A stretch of DNA of 37,343 bases from Pseudomonadota bacterium (GCA_020160955.1 JAIUOX010000045.1:1-37343); one strand, 5' to 3'. Shown: positions 15,843 through 25,940, numbered from the stretch's first letter. Numbers and translations: made by a program. The notes: generated by a model from the sequence alone, not told the origin.

Positions 15843-17057
15843 TCAGTCGTTTGCGACATCGCGGGCGCCGGGCGTGCGGGCGCGGAACTCCTCCGGCGCT
15901 TCGCGGCCGGCATCGGTGAAGGCTTTCTTCACGGCGGCCACGTTGGGACCGAAGATTCCCTTGCGGTTGTCCTTGGCCCACTGGTTCGAATTGACGATCG
16001 TGTCGAGCGAACCCTGGAAACGCGGCATCACGTAGCGCGCGAAGAGTTCGTAGGAGCGCATCGTCTGCTCGCGCGTCGCCCATTCGTGCGCACGGAACAG
16101 CACACCGCCAAACCCGCCGTTGGAGAAACCGAGCAGCCGTTCGATGCCCTTGGCGACCGTATCGGGGCTGCCGACCAGGGTCGTGCCCATCTTCACGCCG
16201 TCGCGCAGCGGGTCGTCGGCGCGTCCCGGCGGACGGCCGAGCGTATCCTCGAAGTAGGTAACAGTCTCGCGACGCTCGCCGGCATGGACCTCGCGCAACG
16301 CCTGCTCGTCGTCCTCGGCAATATGGGCATTCACCACGACGCGCCACTTGCCGCGATCCGCCGTCTTGCCGTGCTTGGCCGCCGTCTCCTCGTAGATGCC
16401 CCACTGCTTGCCGAGCATCTCAGGCCCGCCGGGAATGCCGGCGCCGATCGAGAGCACGCCGAGCCCGTGCTTGCCGGCAGCGATCATGCCCGAGGGCGTG
16501 ATGGTGCTGGCGCAGGCAATCGGGAAATGCGGATAGCTGTAGGGCGCGAGATGCAGCCGCGCTTCCTTCAGCTCGAACCAGTCGGTCTTCATGGTGACCG
16601 GCTCCTCGCACTTCAGCAGCGCCATGATGGCGGCCAGCGCCTCCTCCATGCGCGGCCGCTGCGTCGAGGGCTCGATGCCCATCATGTAGGCGTCGGACGG
16701 CAGTGCGCCCGGACCGCAGCCCAGCATGGTGCGGCCACGCGACATGTGATCGAGCTGCACGAAGCGGTTCGCGACCATCAGCGGATGGTGATACGGCAGG
16801 CTGGTCACGCCCGAACCCAGGCGGATGTAGCGCGTGCGTTCGATGGCGGCGCCGATGAAGATTTCCGGCGAGGCGATGGTTTCCCAACCGGCGGAATGGT
16901 GCTCACCGATCCAGGCTTCGTCGAAGCCCAGCTCGTCGATCCACTCGATCAGCTCCATATCGCGCGCCATCGCGAGCGTCGGGTTCTCGCCCACGCGATG
17001 GAACGGCGCCAGGAAGATGCCGAATGAGAGCCCTTTATGATTGCCGGTCTGTGCCAT
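15843..17057 (-). CDS. LLM-class flavin-dependent monooxygenase/oxidoreductase
   Basis: 404 residues with the bacterial luciferase/limonene monooxygenase barrel: FGIFLAPFHRVGENPTLAMARDMELIEWIDELGFDEAWIGEHH (EHH at 52-54), LGSGVTSLPYHHPLMVANR, LDHMSRGRTMLGCGPGALPSDAYMMGI, CASTITPSGMIAAGKHGLGVLS, GSPDTVAKGI and GGVLFRAHEWA. Such enzymes use reduced FMN or F420 and O2 to oxygenate hydrophobic compounds; which cofactor is used is not readable here. ATG at 17055-17057 follows GGAGGAC with ideal spacing; the open frame further upstream (to 17432) overlaps the divergent nitronate monooxygenase gene and is not conserved. Probably monocistronic. Confidence 0.92.
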   Translation of the reverse strand: MAQTGNHKGLSFGIFLAPFHRVGENPTLAMARDMELIEWIDELGFDEAWIGEHHSAGWETIASPEIFIGAAIERTRYIRLGSGVTSLPYHHPLMVANRFVQLDHMSRGRTMLGCGPGALPSDAYMMGIEPSTQRPRMEEALAAIMALLKCEEPVTMKTDWFELKEARLHLAPYSYPHFPIACASTITPSGMIAAGKHGLGVLSIGAGIPGGPEMLGKQWGIYEETAAKHGKTADRGKWRVVVNAHIAEDDEQALREVHAGERRETVTYFEDTLGRPPGRADDPLRDGVKMGTTLVGSPDTVAKGIERLLGFSNGGFGGVLFRAHEWATREQTMRSYELFARYVMPRFQGSLDTIVNSNQWAKDNRKGIFGPNVAAVKKAFTDAGREAPEEFRARTPGARDVAND

Positions 17058-17169
17058 GAAGTCCTCCGTGGACCGCGACCTTAGCACAGGCCACCATGTG
17101 CCCAGATGACCCAATTGATTGCCGCCACCACTGCCGCGAAGCGGAAACCCAAACCGCACCGAATCGACC

Positions 17170-18150
17170 ATGCCACGCGCTGACGTGCACAGGTTGATGG
17201 AGCGCATGGCGATCCCCGCCATCGCCGCCCCGATGTTCCTGGTTTCCAACCCTGCCCTGGCACTCGCCTGTTGCGGTGAAGGGATCATGGGAAGCTTCCC
17301 CGCGCACGGCACCCGCAACCGCGAGGAGTTCCAGCATTGGCTCGACGAGATGGTCGAGGGCATGAAGCGGCTCGAAGATGGCGGCCGACAACCCGCACCC
17401 TGGGCGGTGAACCTCGTCGTGCACGCCTCCAACCCGCGCTATCCGGGCGACCTCGAACTGGTCGAGAAATATAAGGTGCCGGTCGTGCTGACCTCGAAGG
17501 GCGCCCCGGGCGACGCGATCAAACGCATTCATGGCTGGGGTGCCGTGGCGCTGCACGACATCGCCAATCGGCGACATGCCGAGAAGGCATTGGAGGCCGG
17601 CGTCGATGGCGTGATCGCCGTTGCCGGCGGCGCTGGCGGCCATACCGGCACGATCAATCCCTTCGCATTGATGAATGAAGTGCGGCAACTGGGTGACAGC
17701 TTCGCCGTGGTGCTGGCGGGCGGCCAGACGACGGGACGCGACGTACTGGCAGCCGAAGCGATGGGCGCGGACCTCGCCTATATCGGCACGCGCTTCATTG
17801 CGACGCGGGAAGCAATGGCGGCCCAGGCGCACAAGGAGATGATCCTGAACACCCGCGCCACAGACGTCTTTTTCACCGCCTCCATCGACGGCGCGCCGGC
17901 CAACTGGCTGACGCCCAGCCTGCTCGCCGCCGGCATCGACCTCGACGTGCTGCGCACAACACTTCCCGGCAAGATCGTCGATTCGCGGGAGAACAAGAAG
18001 CGCTGGAAGGACATCTATACGGCCGGCCACGGCGTCGGGAACATCGAGGACGTGCCGACTGTTGCGGATCTTTGCCGTCGCCTGATCTCGCAGTATCGCG
18101 AGGCGAAGTCTGAAATGGCGCGAGCGCTCGCCGGTCGCCCCACGGCGTAG
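17170..18150 (+). CDS. Nitronate monooxygenase-like / 2-nitropropane dioxygenase family flavoprotein
   Basis: 326 residues. FMN-binding TIM-barrel motifs: [21 protein letters not shown] at the start, [52 protein letters not shown] with His158 in the conserved GGHxG (the likely catalytic base in nitronate monooxygenases), [33 protein letters not shown]. Family members oxidise alkyl nitronates, or act as enoyl reductase or related enzymes. ATG at 17170 is used; no strong ribosome site is visible. Divergent from the LLM monooxygenase (112 bases) and 52 bases ahead of the alcohol dehydrogenase on the same strand. Confidence 0.9.
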   Translation: MPRADVHRLMERMAIPAIAAPMFLVSNPALALACCGEGIMGSFPAHGTRNREEFQHWLDEMVEGMKRLEDGGRQPAPWAVNLVVHASNPRYPGDLELVEKYKVPVVLTSKGAPGDAIKRIHGWGAVALHDIANRRHAEKALEAGVDGVIAVAGGAGGHTGTINPFALMNEVRQLGDSFAVVLAGGQTTGRDVLAAEAMGADLAYIGTRFIATREAMAAQAHKEMILNTRATDVFFTASIDGAPANWLTPSLLAAGIDLDVLRTTLPGKIVDSRENKKRWKDIYTAGHGVGNIEDVPTVADLCRRLISQYREAKSEMARALAGRPTA

Positions 18151-18202
18151 ACTAGAACCGCTCCCCTGTTTAGGCTTCGTGCCACAGCACGGGGAGTTCA
18201 GC

Positions 18203-19315
<1,113 letters not shown>

Positions 19316-19328
19316 GGAGGAACCGGCC

Positions 19329-20213
19329 ATGACGGTGCGCAGGATCGGCGGGGCGACCATCGAGAAGGTCGAGGAACTCTGCGCCGCGGGCTTCCGCCCG
19401 AACAAGATGTTCCCGAAGTTCGACCAGGCCGCGTTCGATGCCCAGAAGGGCTGGATGGTGCCGGACCAGGTCGAGGCCGGCAGCGACCGGCTGGTCGGCT
19501 CGGTCCATACCTGGATCGTGCGCACCGGCCGCCACACCATCCTGGTCGACACCTGCCTCGGCAACCATAAGCAGCGCACCAACCCGGGCTGGCGCGACCT
19601 CGACACGCCGTTCCTCAACCGGCTGCGCGCCTGCGGCTGTCCGCCCGAGTCGGTCGACTTCGTGATGTGCACCCACCTGCACGTCGACCATGTCGGCTGG
19701 AACACCCAGCTGGTCGACGGCCGCTGGGTGCCGACCTTCCCCAACGCGCGCTACCTGTTCGCCAAGCGCGAGTACGCCCACTGGGAGAGCGAGCGCGGCA
19801 AGCAGGGCGAGGGCAAGGTCAACGACGGCTCGTTCGACGACTCGGTGCTGCCGGTGGTCGAGGCCGGCCAGGCGGTGATGATCGACAGCGACCACCAGCC
19901 CGACCCGATGCTGACCATCAAGGACTACCCGGGCCACACGCCGGGCTCGATCGCCATCAATCTCAAGGACGGCGGCCAGCAGGCCTGCTTCTCGGGCGAC
20001 ATCATGCATCACCCGATCCAGGTCTATCACCCCGACTGGTCGAGCCAGTTCTGCTGGGACCAGGAGCTGTCGGCGCGCTCGCGACGCCGCCTGCTGGAGG
20101 ATTGCGTCGAGAGCAACGCGCTGCTCTGCCCGGCGCACTTCGCCGGCGCCAACGCCGGTTACATCAAGCCCCAGGGCGGGTCCTTCCGCATCGAGTGGGA
20201 CGTCGTGGCCTGA
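19329..20213 (+). CDS. Metallo-beta-lactamase-fold hydrolase (lactonase/thioesterase-like)
   Basis: 294 residues, no signal peptide. Metal site CTHLHVDHVGWN (His116, His118, Asp120, His121), then YPGHTPGSIAI, CFSGDIMHHPIQV and LLCPAHF give the remaining ligands for two metals. The architecture (GSVHTWIVRTGRHTILVDTCLGNHKQR before the metal loop) is that of the AHL-lactonase/MBL-fold group found in many catabolic clusters. GGAGG overlaps the end of the alcohol dehydrogenase gene. Next to a glutathione-type dehydrogenase, a role in hydrolysing an acyl-glutathione thioester or a lactone product is an attractive but unproven inference. Confidence 0.9.
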   Translation: MTVRRIGGATIEKVEELCAAGFRPNKMFPKFDQAAFDAQKGWMVPDQVEAGSDRLVGSVHTWIVRTGRHTILVDTCLGNHKQRTNPGWRDLDTPFLNRLRACGCPPESVDFVMCTHLHVDHVGWNTQLVDGRWVPTFPNARYLFAKREYAHWESERGKQGEGKVNDGSFDDSVLPVVEAGQAVMIDSDHQPDPMLTIKDYPGHTPGSIAINLKDGGQQACFSGDIMHHPIQVYHPDWSSQFCWDQELSARSRRRLLEDCVESNALLCPAHFAGANAGYIKPQGGSFRIEWDVVA

Positions 20214-20262
20214 TCCCGAACAAGGGACAGGCCAAGCAACGGGCAGGGCGGGAGGAGCGGCG

Positions 20263-21075
20263 ATGAAGGGTCCTGAAGACGATGCCGGCCTGGCCGGCAA
20301 GGTGGCGATCGTGGCGGGCGGCGGCGCCGCCGGCGACGGCATCGGCAACGGCCGCGCCGCGGCGATCCTGCTGGCCCGCTCGGGCACGAAGGTCGTGGTC
20401 GCCGACCGCGACCTCGCGCTCGCCGAGCGCACCGTCGAGATGATCGCCGCCGAGGGCGGCACCGCGGTCGCCCATGCCGGCGACATGACGGTCGAGGCCG
20501 AGTGCAAGCGGCTGGTCGATGCCGCGGTCGACCGCTGGGGCCGCCTCGACTTCCTCGACAACAACATCGGCATCGGCAGCCGCGCCAGCGTGGTCGACGA
20601 GAAGCCGGAAGAGTACCGCCGCGTCATGCAGGTCAACGTCGAGACGATGTTCCTGCTGTCCAAGCACGCCATCCCGGCGATGATCCGGACGGCGAAGGGC
20701 GGCGCCATCGTCAACATCTCGTCGATCTCGGCGCTGCGCCCGCGCGGCCTCACCACCTACACGACGTCGAAGGCGGCAGTGATCGGCCTGACCCAGGCGA
20801 TGGCGGTCGACCACGGCCGCGACGGCATCCGAGTCAACTGCATCTGCCCCGGCCCGATGTACACGCCGATGGTCTATGCCCGCGGCATGAGCGACGCCGC
20901 CCGCGCCCAGCGCGCCCGCGCCTCGGTGCTCAAGACCGAGGGCACCGGCTGGGACGTCGGCCAGGCCGTGCGCTTCCTGCTGAGCGGCCATGCCCGCTAC
21001 ATCACCGGCCAGGTGCTGGTGGTCGATGGCGGCGTCACGCTGCAGGGACCCGAACGCGATTCGCAGGATCACTAG
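20263..21075 (+). CDS. Short-chain dehydrogenase/reductase (SDR), first of two
   Basis: 270 residues. Classical SDR with an extended glycine loop AGGGAAGDGIGNGRAAA (18-34), acidic ADRD after beta-2 (Asp48, pointing to NAD), DNNIGIG (99-105), NISSISA with catalytic Ser, Tyr166-x3-Lys170 (YTTSK), ICPGPMYTPM and the C-terminal ITGQVLVVDGGVTLQG. It should oxidise or reduce a hydroxyl/keto group with NAD(H). GGGAGGAG lies about 6 bases before the ATG. Its glycine loop has the same unusual length as the second SDR two genes on, so the two are probably relatives acting in the same pathway. Confidence 0.93.
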   Translation: MKGPEDDAGLAGKVAIVAGGGAAGDGIGNGRAAAILLARSGTKVVVADRDLALAERTVEMIAAEGGTAVAHAGDMTVEAECKRLVDAAVDRWGRLDFLDNNIGIGSRASVVDEKPEEYRRVMQVNVETMFLLSKHAIPAMIRTAKGGAIVNISSISALRPRGLTTYTTSKAAVIGLTQAMAVDHGRDGIRVNCICPGPMYTPMVYARGMSDAARAQRARASVLKTEGTGWDVGQAVRFLLSGHARYITGQVLVVDGGVTLQGPERDSQDH

Positions 21076-21104
21076 ACCCGCCGACTGAAACTCCCGGAGG
21101 AACG

Positions 21105-21659
21105 ATGGCCCGCCTGCCCTACCTCGAGCCCGACCAGGTCGCGCCCGAGTACCGCGACATGCTCAAGCGCAACACCAACCTGCACAAGCTGCTGGTCAAC
21201 TCGCCCGACATGGCGCGCGCCTTCAACGGGCTGGGCAACTACATCCGCTTCAAGAGCAAGCTCGACCCGCGGCTGCGCGAGATGGCGATCCTGCAGGTCG
21301 GCTGGCTGGAGAAATCGGAGTACGAGTTCACGCACCACGTGAAGATCGGCAAGGAGTTCGGCGTCACCGACGAGGACATCAAGGCGCTGATCGCCGAGAC
21401 CGAGGGCAAGCCGACCAGCCTCGAGCCGCTCGCCAAGGCGATCCTGCGCGGCGCCCGCGAGATGACCCGAGACATCGGCATGTCCGAGGCGACCTTCGCC
21501 GAGATCAGGCAGCACCTGTCGGACGAGCACATGACCGACCTCGTGCTGACCATCGCCTTCTACTGCGCCGTCGTGCGCGTGCTGGCGACCATGAAGATCG
21601 ACAACGAGCCTTCCTACAAGGAAGTGCTCAAGCAGTACCCGATCCCGGGAGTGAACTGA
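21105..21659 (+). CDS. Carboxymuconolactone decarboxylase (CMD/AhpD-fold) family protein
   Basis: 184 residues. The core LREMAILQVGWLEKSEYEFTHHVKIGKEFGVTDEDIKAL (about 58-100) is the CMD-family helical core, with the conserved E-x-H-H segment. The AhpD CxxC redox motif is absent, so a peroxidase role like AhpD is unlikely. Such proteins are common in catabolic clusters next to SDRs and often have unknown activity (decarboxylase, isomerase or lyase). CGGAGG lies 4-5 bases before the ATG. The stop is followed by one base and then the ATG of the second SDR, so the two are surely co-translated. Confidence 0.88.
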   Translation: MARLPYLEPDQVAPEYRDMLKRNTNLHKLLVNSPDMARAFNGLGNYIRFKSKLDPRLREMAILQVGWLEKSEYEFTHHVKIGKEFGVTDEDIKALIAETEGKPTSLEPLAKAILRGAREMTRDIGMSEATFAEIRQHLSDEHMTDLVLTIAFYCAVVRVLATMKIDNEPSYKEVLKQYPIPGVN

Positions 21660-21660
21660 G

Positions 21661-22461
21661 ATGCGCCTCAAGGACAAGATCGCCATCGTCGTCGGCGCCG
21701 GCCAGAGCCCTGGCGAGGGCGTCGGCAACGGCCGCGCCACCGCGCTGACCTTCGCCCGCGAGGGCGCCAAGGTGCTGTGCGTCGACCACAACCTCGCCAG
21801 CGCCGAGGAAACCGTCGACATGATCCGCAAGGGCCAGGGCACCGCCTTCCCCTTCAAGGCCGACGTGTCGAAGGAGACCGACATCAAGGCGTTCGTGGCC
21901 GACGCGCACAAGCGCTGGGGCCGCATCGACATCCTGCACAACAACGTCGGCGTCTCGATCTCGGGCGGCGACGCCGAGCTGCTCGACATCACCGAGGCGG
22001 CGTTCGATCGCTGCGTGGCGATCAACCTCAAGAGCTGCATCCTCGCCTGCAAGGCGGTGATCCCGATCATGCGGGCGCAGAAGAGCGGCGCGATCGTCAA
22101 CATCTCGTCTATGGCCGCGATCACGACCTATCCGTACGTCGCCTACAAGGCGACCAAGACCGCGATGATCGCCTTCACCGAGCAGCTGGCCTACCAGAAC
22201 GCCCAGCACGGCATCCGTGCCAACGTCATCCTGCCCGGCCTGATGAACACGCCGATGGCGGTCGACACCCGCGCCCGCGAGTTCAACAAGAGCCGCGCCC
22301 AGGTCGAGGCCGAGCGCGACGCCAAGGTGCCGCTGCGCCGCAAGATGGGCACCGGCTGGGACGTCGCCAATGCCGCCCTGTTCCTGGCCTCCGACGAGGC
22401 CGGCTTCATCACCGGCGTGACCCTGCCGGTCGACGGCGGGGCGAGCGTGCAACGGGGCTAG
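21661..22461 (+). CDS. Short-chain dehydrogenase/reductase (SDR), second of two
   Basis: 266 residues. Extended glycine loop VGAGQSPGEGVGNGRAT (11-27), VDHN after beta-2 (NAD preference likely), HNNVGVS (93-99), NISSMAA with catalytic Ser, Tyr162-x3-Lys166 (YKATK), ILPGLMNTPM and ITGVTLPVDGGASVQRG. Starts 1 base after the CMD gene. The protein parallels the first SDR in loop length, in WGR(I/L)D and in the GTGWDV stretch near the C-terminus, indicating an ancient duplication. It is the last gene before a strong terminator hairpin. Confidence 0.93.
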   Translation: MRLKDKIAIVVGAGQSPGEGVGNGRATALTFAREGAKVLCVDHNLASAEETVDMIRKGQGTAFPFKADVSKETDIKAFVADAHKRWGRIDILHNNVGVSISGGDAELLDITEAAFDRCVAINLKSCILACKAVIPIMRAQKSGAIVNISSMAAITTYPYVAYKATKTAMIAFTEQLAYQNAQHGIRANVILPGLMNTPMAVDTRAREFNKSRAQVEAERDAKVPLRRKMGTGWDVANAALFLASDEAGFITGVTLPVDGGASVQRG

Positions 22462-22480
22462 TCTCCTCGTTTCGCAACAT

Positions 22481-22543
22481 GAGCGCGCGGGACGCGCGCG
22501 GTCCCGGAGGCGTTTCCCGGGACCGCGCGCGTCCCGCGCGCTC
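22481..22543. terminator. 27-bp perfect hairpin followed by a T-rich run (intrinsic terminator)
   Basis: Bases 22481-22507 are the exact reverse complement of 22517-22543, with a 9-base loop. The plus strand then reads TTCTTTT (22544-22550), the layout of a rho-independent terminator for the adh-MBL-SDR-CMD-SDR train. The stem is unusually long for a terminator, and each arm contains a GGGAC-GCGCGCG-GTCCC sub-palindrome, so a repetitive extragenic element is an alternative or additional identity. Confidence 0.8.
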
Positions 22544-22639
22544 TTCTTTTGCGGCGGCTTCCGCCCTGTGAAGCGGGCGGGTCGACGGACCTCCGGGGGC
22601 GCGGCATTCTTGGCCCGCCTTTGTGGGAGGAACGAGAAG

Positions 22640-24235
22640 ATGTCGTCGTTGAAGAAGGGCGTGATTGCCACCGCCCTGGTCGTTGCGTTTGCATCCGCGC
22701 CGGCGCTGGCGCAGAAGAGCGGCGGCACGCTGCGTATGTACTACCCCGACGGCGCGCCGAGCGCCTCGATCCACGAGGAAGCCACGACCTCGACCGTCAT
22801 CCCCTTCATGCCGGTCTACAACAACCTCGTCGTGTTCGACTCGCAGATCCCGCAGAACAGCCTCGAGTCGATCCGGCCCGACCTCGCCACGTCGTGGAAG
22901 TGGAGCGACGACGGCAAGCAGCTGACCTTCAACCTGGTCGACAACGCCAAGTGGCACGACGGCAAGCCGTTCAGCTCGGCCGACGTGAAGTGCACCTTCG
23001 ACATGGTCGCGGGCAAGAGCGAGGACAACAAGCTGCGCCGCAACCCGCGCTCGTCGTGGTACTGGAACGTCGACAAGATCACGACCAACGGCCCGAAGGA
23101 GGTGACCTTCCACCTCAATGAGCCGCAGCCCTCGCTGCTGGTCCTGCTCGCCTCCGGCTACAGCCCGGTCTATCCGTGCCACGTCCCGGCGGCGCAGATG
23201 CGCACCAAGCCGGTCGGCACCGGGCCGTTCAAGGTCGCCGAGTACAAGCAGAAGGAAGGCGTCAAGCTGGTCCGCAACCCCGACTACTTCAAGAAGGGCA
23301 AGCCGTACCTCGACGCCATCGACTTCCCGGTGGTGCCGGCGCGCGGCACGGCGATCCTGGGCTTCGTGTCCAAGCAGTACGACATGACGGCGCCGCACTT
23401 CGTCACCATCCCGCTGATCAAGGACGTCAAGGAGCAGGCGCCGAACGCGATCTGCGAGACGACGTCGATGAACAACAGCACCAACCTGATCCTCAACCGC
23501 GAGGCGCCGCCGTTCGACAACGCCGACATCCGCAAGGCGATGCTGCTGGCGATCGACCGCAAGGCCTTCATCGACATCCTCAACCAGGGCAAGGCCGACG
23601 CCGGCGGCACCATGGAACCGCGGCCCGACGGCTTCTGGGGCCTGCCCAAGGAGGAGTTCGAGGCGATCCCGGGCTACGGGCCCGACGTCGCGAAGAACCG
23701 CGCCGAGGGCCGCAAGATCATGGAGAAGCTGGGCTACGGGCCGGACAAGAAGCTGAAGCTCAAGGTCGCGACCCGCAACCACCTGCTGTACCGCGACCCG
23801 GCCGTCATCCTGATCGACCAGCTGAAGGAAGTGTACTTCGACGGCGAGCTCGACCTCGTCGACACCGCGGTCTGGTACCCCAAGATCGCGCGCAAGGACT
23901 ACGCGATCGGCCTCAACACCACCGGCAACGGCGTCGACGATCCCGACCAGCAGTTCTTCGAGAACTTCGCCTGCAAGTCGGAGCGCAACTACACGAACTA
24001 CTGCAACGCCGACATCGAGAAGCTGTTCGCGGTCCAGAGCAAGGAGCGCGACCTCGAGAAGCGCAAGAAGATCGTGTGGGAGATCGACCGCCGCCTGCTC
24101 GAGGACGGCGCCCGCCCGCCGATCATGTGGAATGCCGCGGCCAGCTGCTGGCATCCCTACGTCAAGGGCTTCAAGCCGCAGGTCAACAGCCTGTACAACA
24201 ACTCCCGCTTCGAGGACGTCTGGCTCGACAAGTAG
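22640..24235 (+). CDS. ABC transporter substrate-binding protein, family 5 (Dpp/Opp type), copy 1
   Basis: 531 residues. Signal peptide MSSLKKGVIATALVVAFASA ending ALAQ, so periplasmic. SBP_bac_5 features: KSGGTLRM, PDLATSWKWSDDGKQLTFNLVDNAKWHDGKPFSSADVKCTFDM, ASGYSPVYPCHVP, VGTGPFK, RNPDYFKKGKPYLD, FDNADIRKAMLLAIDRKAF and the YNNSRFEDVWLDK end. This family binds peptides, nickel, sugars, opines or other solutes for an ABC importer. No permease or ATPase genes flank it. ATG at 22640 with GGGAGG at 22625-22630. The next gene encodes a paralogue of identical length. Confidence 0.93.
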   Translation: MSSLKKGVIATALVVAFASAPALAQKSGGTLRMYYPDGAPSASIHEEATTSTVIPFMPVYNNLVVFDSQIPQNSLESIRPDLATSWKWSDDGKQLTFNLVDNAKWHDGKPFSSADVKCTFDMVAGKSEDNKLRRNPRSSWYWNVDKITTNGPKEVTFHLNEPQPSLLVLLASGYSPVYPCHVPAAQMRTKPVGTGPFKVAEYKQKEGVKLVRNPDYFKKGKPYLDAIDFPVVPARGTAILGFVSKQYDMTAPHFVTIPLIKDVKEQAPNAICETTSMNNSTNLILNREAPPFDNADIRKAMLLAIDRKAFIDILNQGKADAGGTMEPRPDGFWGLPKEEFEAIPGYGPDVAKNRAEGRKIMEKLGYGPDKKLKLKVATRNHLLYRDPAVILIDQLKEVYFDGELDLVDTAVWYPKIARKDYAIGLNTTGNGVDDPDQQFFENFACKSERNYTNYCNADIEKLFAVQSKERDLEKRKKIVWEIDRRLLEDGARPPIMWNAAASCWHPYVKGFKPQVNSLYNNSRFEDVWLDK

Positions 24236-24246
24236 CGATTCGCCGC

Positions 24247-24277
24247 CGGCCTCCCCCCGCCCCGCGGGGGGAGGCCG
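24247..24277. repeat. Short GC-rich hairpin between the two substrate-binding protein genes
   Basis: Bases 24247-24258 and 24266-24277 are perfect 12-bp inverted repeats, extendable to 14 bp with a CCC loop. No T-run follows, so it is more likely an mRNA-stabilising or attenuating stem than a full terminator. Confidence 0.6.
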
Positions 24278-24343
24278 AAAGCGGCCATCGACGAACCTCC
24301 CCGTCCACGGCATGCTTGGCCTGCCTTAGGGAGGAAAAACAAA

Positions 24344-25939
24344 ATGACGACCTGGAAGAAGGGCCTTGCCTTGGCAGGCCTGGCCGCCGCTTTCGCGGCC
24401 GCACCCGCGTGGGCGCAGAAGAGCGGTGGCACGCTGCGCATGTACTTCGCCGACAACCCGCCCAGCACCTCGATCCACGAGGAGGCCACGACCTCGACGG
24501 TCGTGCCGTTCATGGGCCTCTACAACAACCTCGTCGTGTTCGATCCGCAGGTCCCGCAGAACAGCCTGCAGTCGATCCGGCCCGACCTCGCCAAGAGCTG
24601 GAAGTGGAGCGAGGACGGCAAGAACCTGACCTTCGAGCTCGTCGACAACGCCAAGTGGCACGACGGCAAGCCGTTCACGGCGGCCGACGTGAAGTGCACC
24701 TTCGACATGGTGCGCGGCAAGAGCGAGACCAACAAGCTGCGCCGCAATCCGCGCCAGTCCTGGTACTGGAACGTCGAGGACATCACCACCAAGGGCGACC
24801 GCGAAGTCACCTTCCACCTCGGCCAGCCGCAGCCGTCGCTGCTCGTCCTGCTGGCCTCGGGCTACAGCCCGGTCTACCCGTGTCACGTCCCGGCGGCGCA
24901 GATGCGCACCAAGCCGGTCGGCACCGGTCCCTTCAAGCTGGTCGAGTTCAAGCAGAAGGAAGTGGTGCGGCTGGCGAAGAACCCCGACTACTTCAAGAAG
25001 GGCCTGCCCTACCTCGACGGCATCGAGATCCCGATCGTGCCGGCCCGCGGCACGGCGATCCTGGGCTTCGTGTCGAACCGCTACGACATGACCTCGCCCT
25101 ACGCCGTGACCATCCCGCTGCTCAAGGACGTGAAGTCGCAGGCGCCGAACGCGATCTGCGAGACCGCGTCGATGAACAACAACACCAACCTGATCCTCAA
25201 CCGCGACGCCGCGCCGTTCGACAACCCGGACGTCCGCAAGGCGATGCTGCTGGCGATCGACCGCAAGTCGTTCATCGACATCCTGAACCAGGGCCAGGCG
25301 CAGGCCGGCGGTTCGATGGAGCCGCTGCCCGACGGCGTCTGGGGCCTGCCCAAGGAGATCTTCGAGGCGGTTCCCGGCTACGGCTCCGACGTCGCGAAGA
25401 ACCGCGAGGAAGGCCGCAAGATCATGGAGAAGCTGGGCTACGGGCCGAACAACCGGCTGAAGCTCAAGGTCTCGACCCGCAACCACCTGCTCTACCGCGA
25501 CCCGGCGGTGATCCTGATCGACCAGCTGAAGGAGGTGTACTTCGACGGCGAGCTCGACCTCGTCGACACCGCCGTCTGGTACACCAAGATCGCCCGCAAG
25601 GACTACGCGATCGGGCTCAACACCACCGGCAACGGCGTCGACGATCCCGACCAGAACTTCTTCGAGAACTTCGCCTGCAAGTCGGAGCGCAACTACACCA
25701 ACTACTGCAACGCCGACATCGAGAAGATGTTCGCCGAGCAGAGCCGCGAGCGCGACGTCGAGAAGCGCAAGAAGATGGTGTGGGAGATCGACCGCCGCCT
25801 GCTCGAGGACGGCGCGCGGCCGCCGATCATGTGGAACTCCTCGGCGACCTGCTGGCACCCCTACGTCAAGGGCTTCAAGCCGCAGGTCAACAGCCTCTAC
25901 AACGACTCGCGCTTCGAGGACGTGTGGCTCGACAAGTGA
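24344..25939 (+). CDS. ABC transporter substrate-binding protein, family 5 (Dpp/Opp type), copy 2
   Basis: 531 residues, aligning to copy 1 with no gaps; by hand count about 89 differences, roughly 83% identity, lowest in the signal peptide. Signal peptide MTTWKKGLALAGLAAAFAAA ending AWAQ. All family segments of copy 1 are kept, including WHDGKPF, YPCHVP, GTGPFK and YNDSRFEDVWLDK. Differences in the mature part cluster around residues 145-160, 204-231 and 236-260, which could change ligand preference. ATG at 24344 with AGGGAGG. The leader resembles that of copy 1, so the duplication included upstream DNA. No transporter membrane components are nearby. Confidence 0.93.
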   Translation: MTTWKKGLALAGLAAAFAAAPAWAQKSGGTLRMYFADNPPSTSIHEEATTSTVVPFMGLYNNLVVFDPQVPQNSLQSIRPDLAKSWKWSEDGKNLTFELVDNAKWHDGKPFTAADVKCTFDMVRGKSETNKLRRNPRQSWYWNVEDITTKGDREVTFHLGQPQPSLLVLLASGYSPVYPCHVPAAQMRTKPVGTGPFKLVEFKQKEVVRLAKNPDYFKKGLPYLDGIEIPIVPARGTAILGFVSNRYDMTSPYAVTIPLLKDVKSQAPNAICETASMNNNTNLILNRDAAPFDNPDVRKAMLLAIDRKSFIDILNQGQAQAGGSMEPLPDGVWGLPKEIFEAVPGYGSDVAKNREEGRKIMEKLGYGPNNRLKLKVSTRNHLLYRDPAVILIDQLKEVYFDGELDLVDTAVWYTKIARKDYAIGLNTTGNGVDDPDQNFFENFACKSERNYTNYCNADIEKMFAEQSRERDVEKRKKMVWEIDRRLLEDGARPPIMWNSSATCWHPYVKGFKPQVNSLYNDSRFEDVWLDK

Positions 25940-25940
25940 C

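Noticed and set aside
17058..17432. Upstream extension of the LLM monooxygenase frame
   Set aside because: It overlaps the divergent nitronate monooxygenase gene and the canonical family N-terminus starts at 17057 after GGAGGAC.
22409..24313. A 634-codon minus-strand open frame antisense to the first binding protein, and a 510-codon one (24326-25858) antisense to the second
   Set aside because: Antisense shadows in GC-rich DNA; similar to each other only because the sense genes are duplicates. No ribosome site or recognisable domain.
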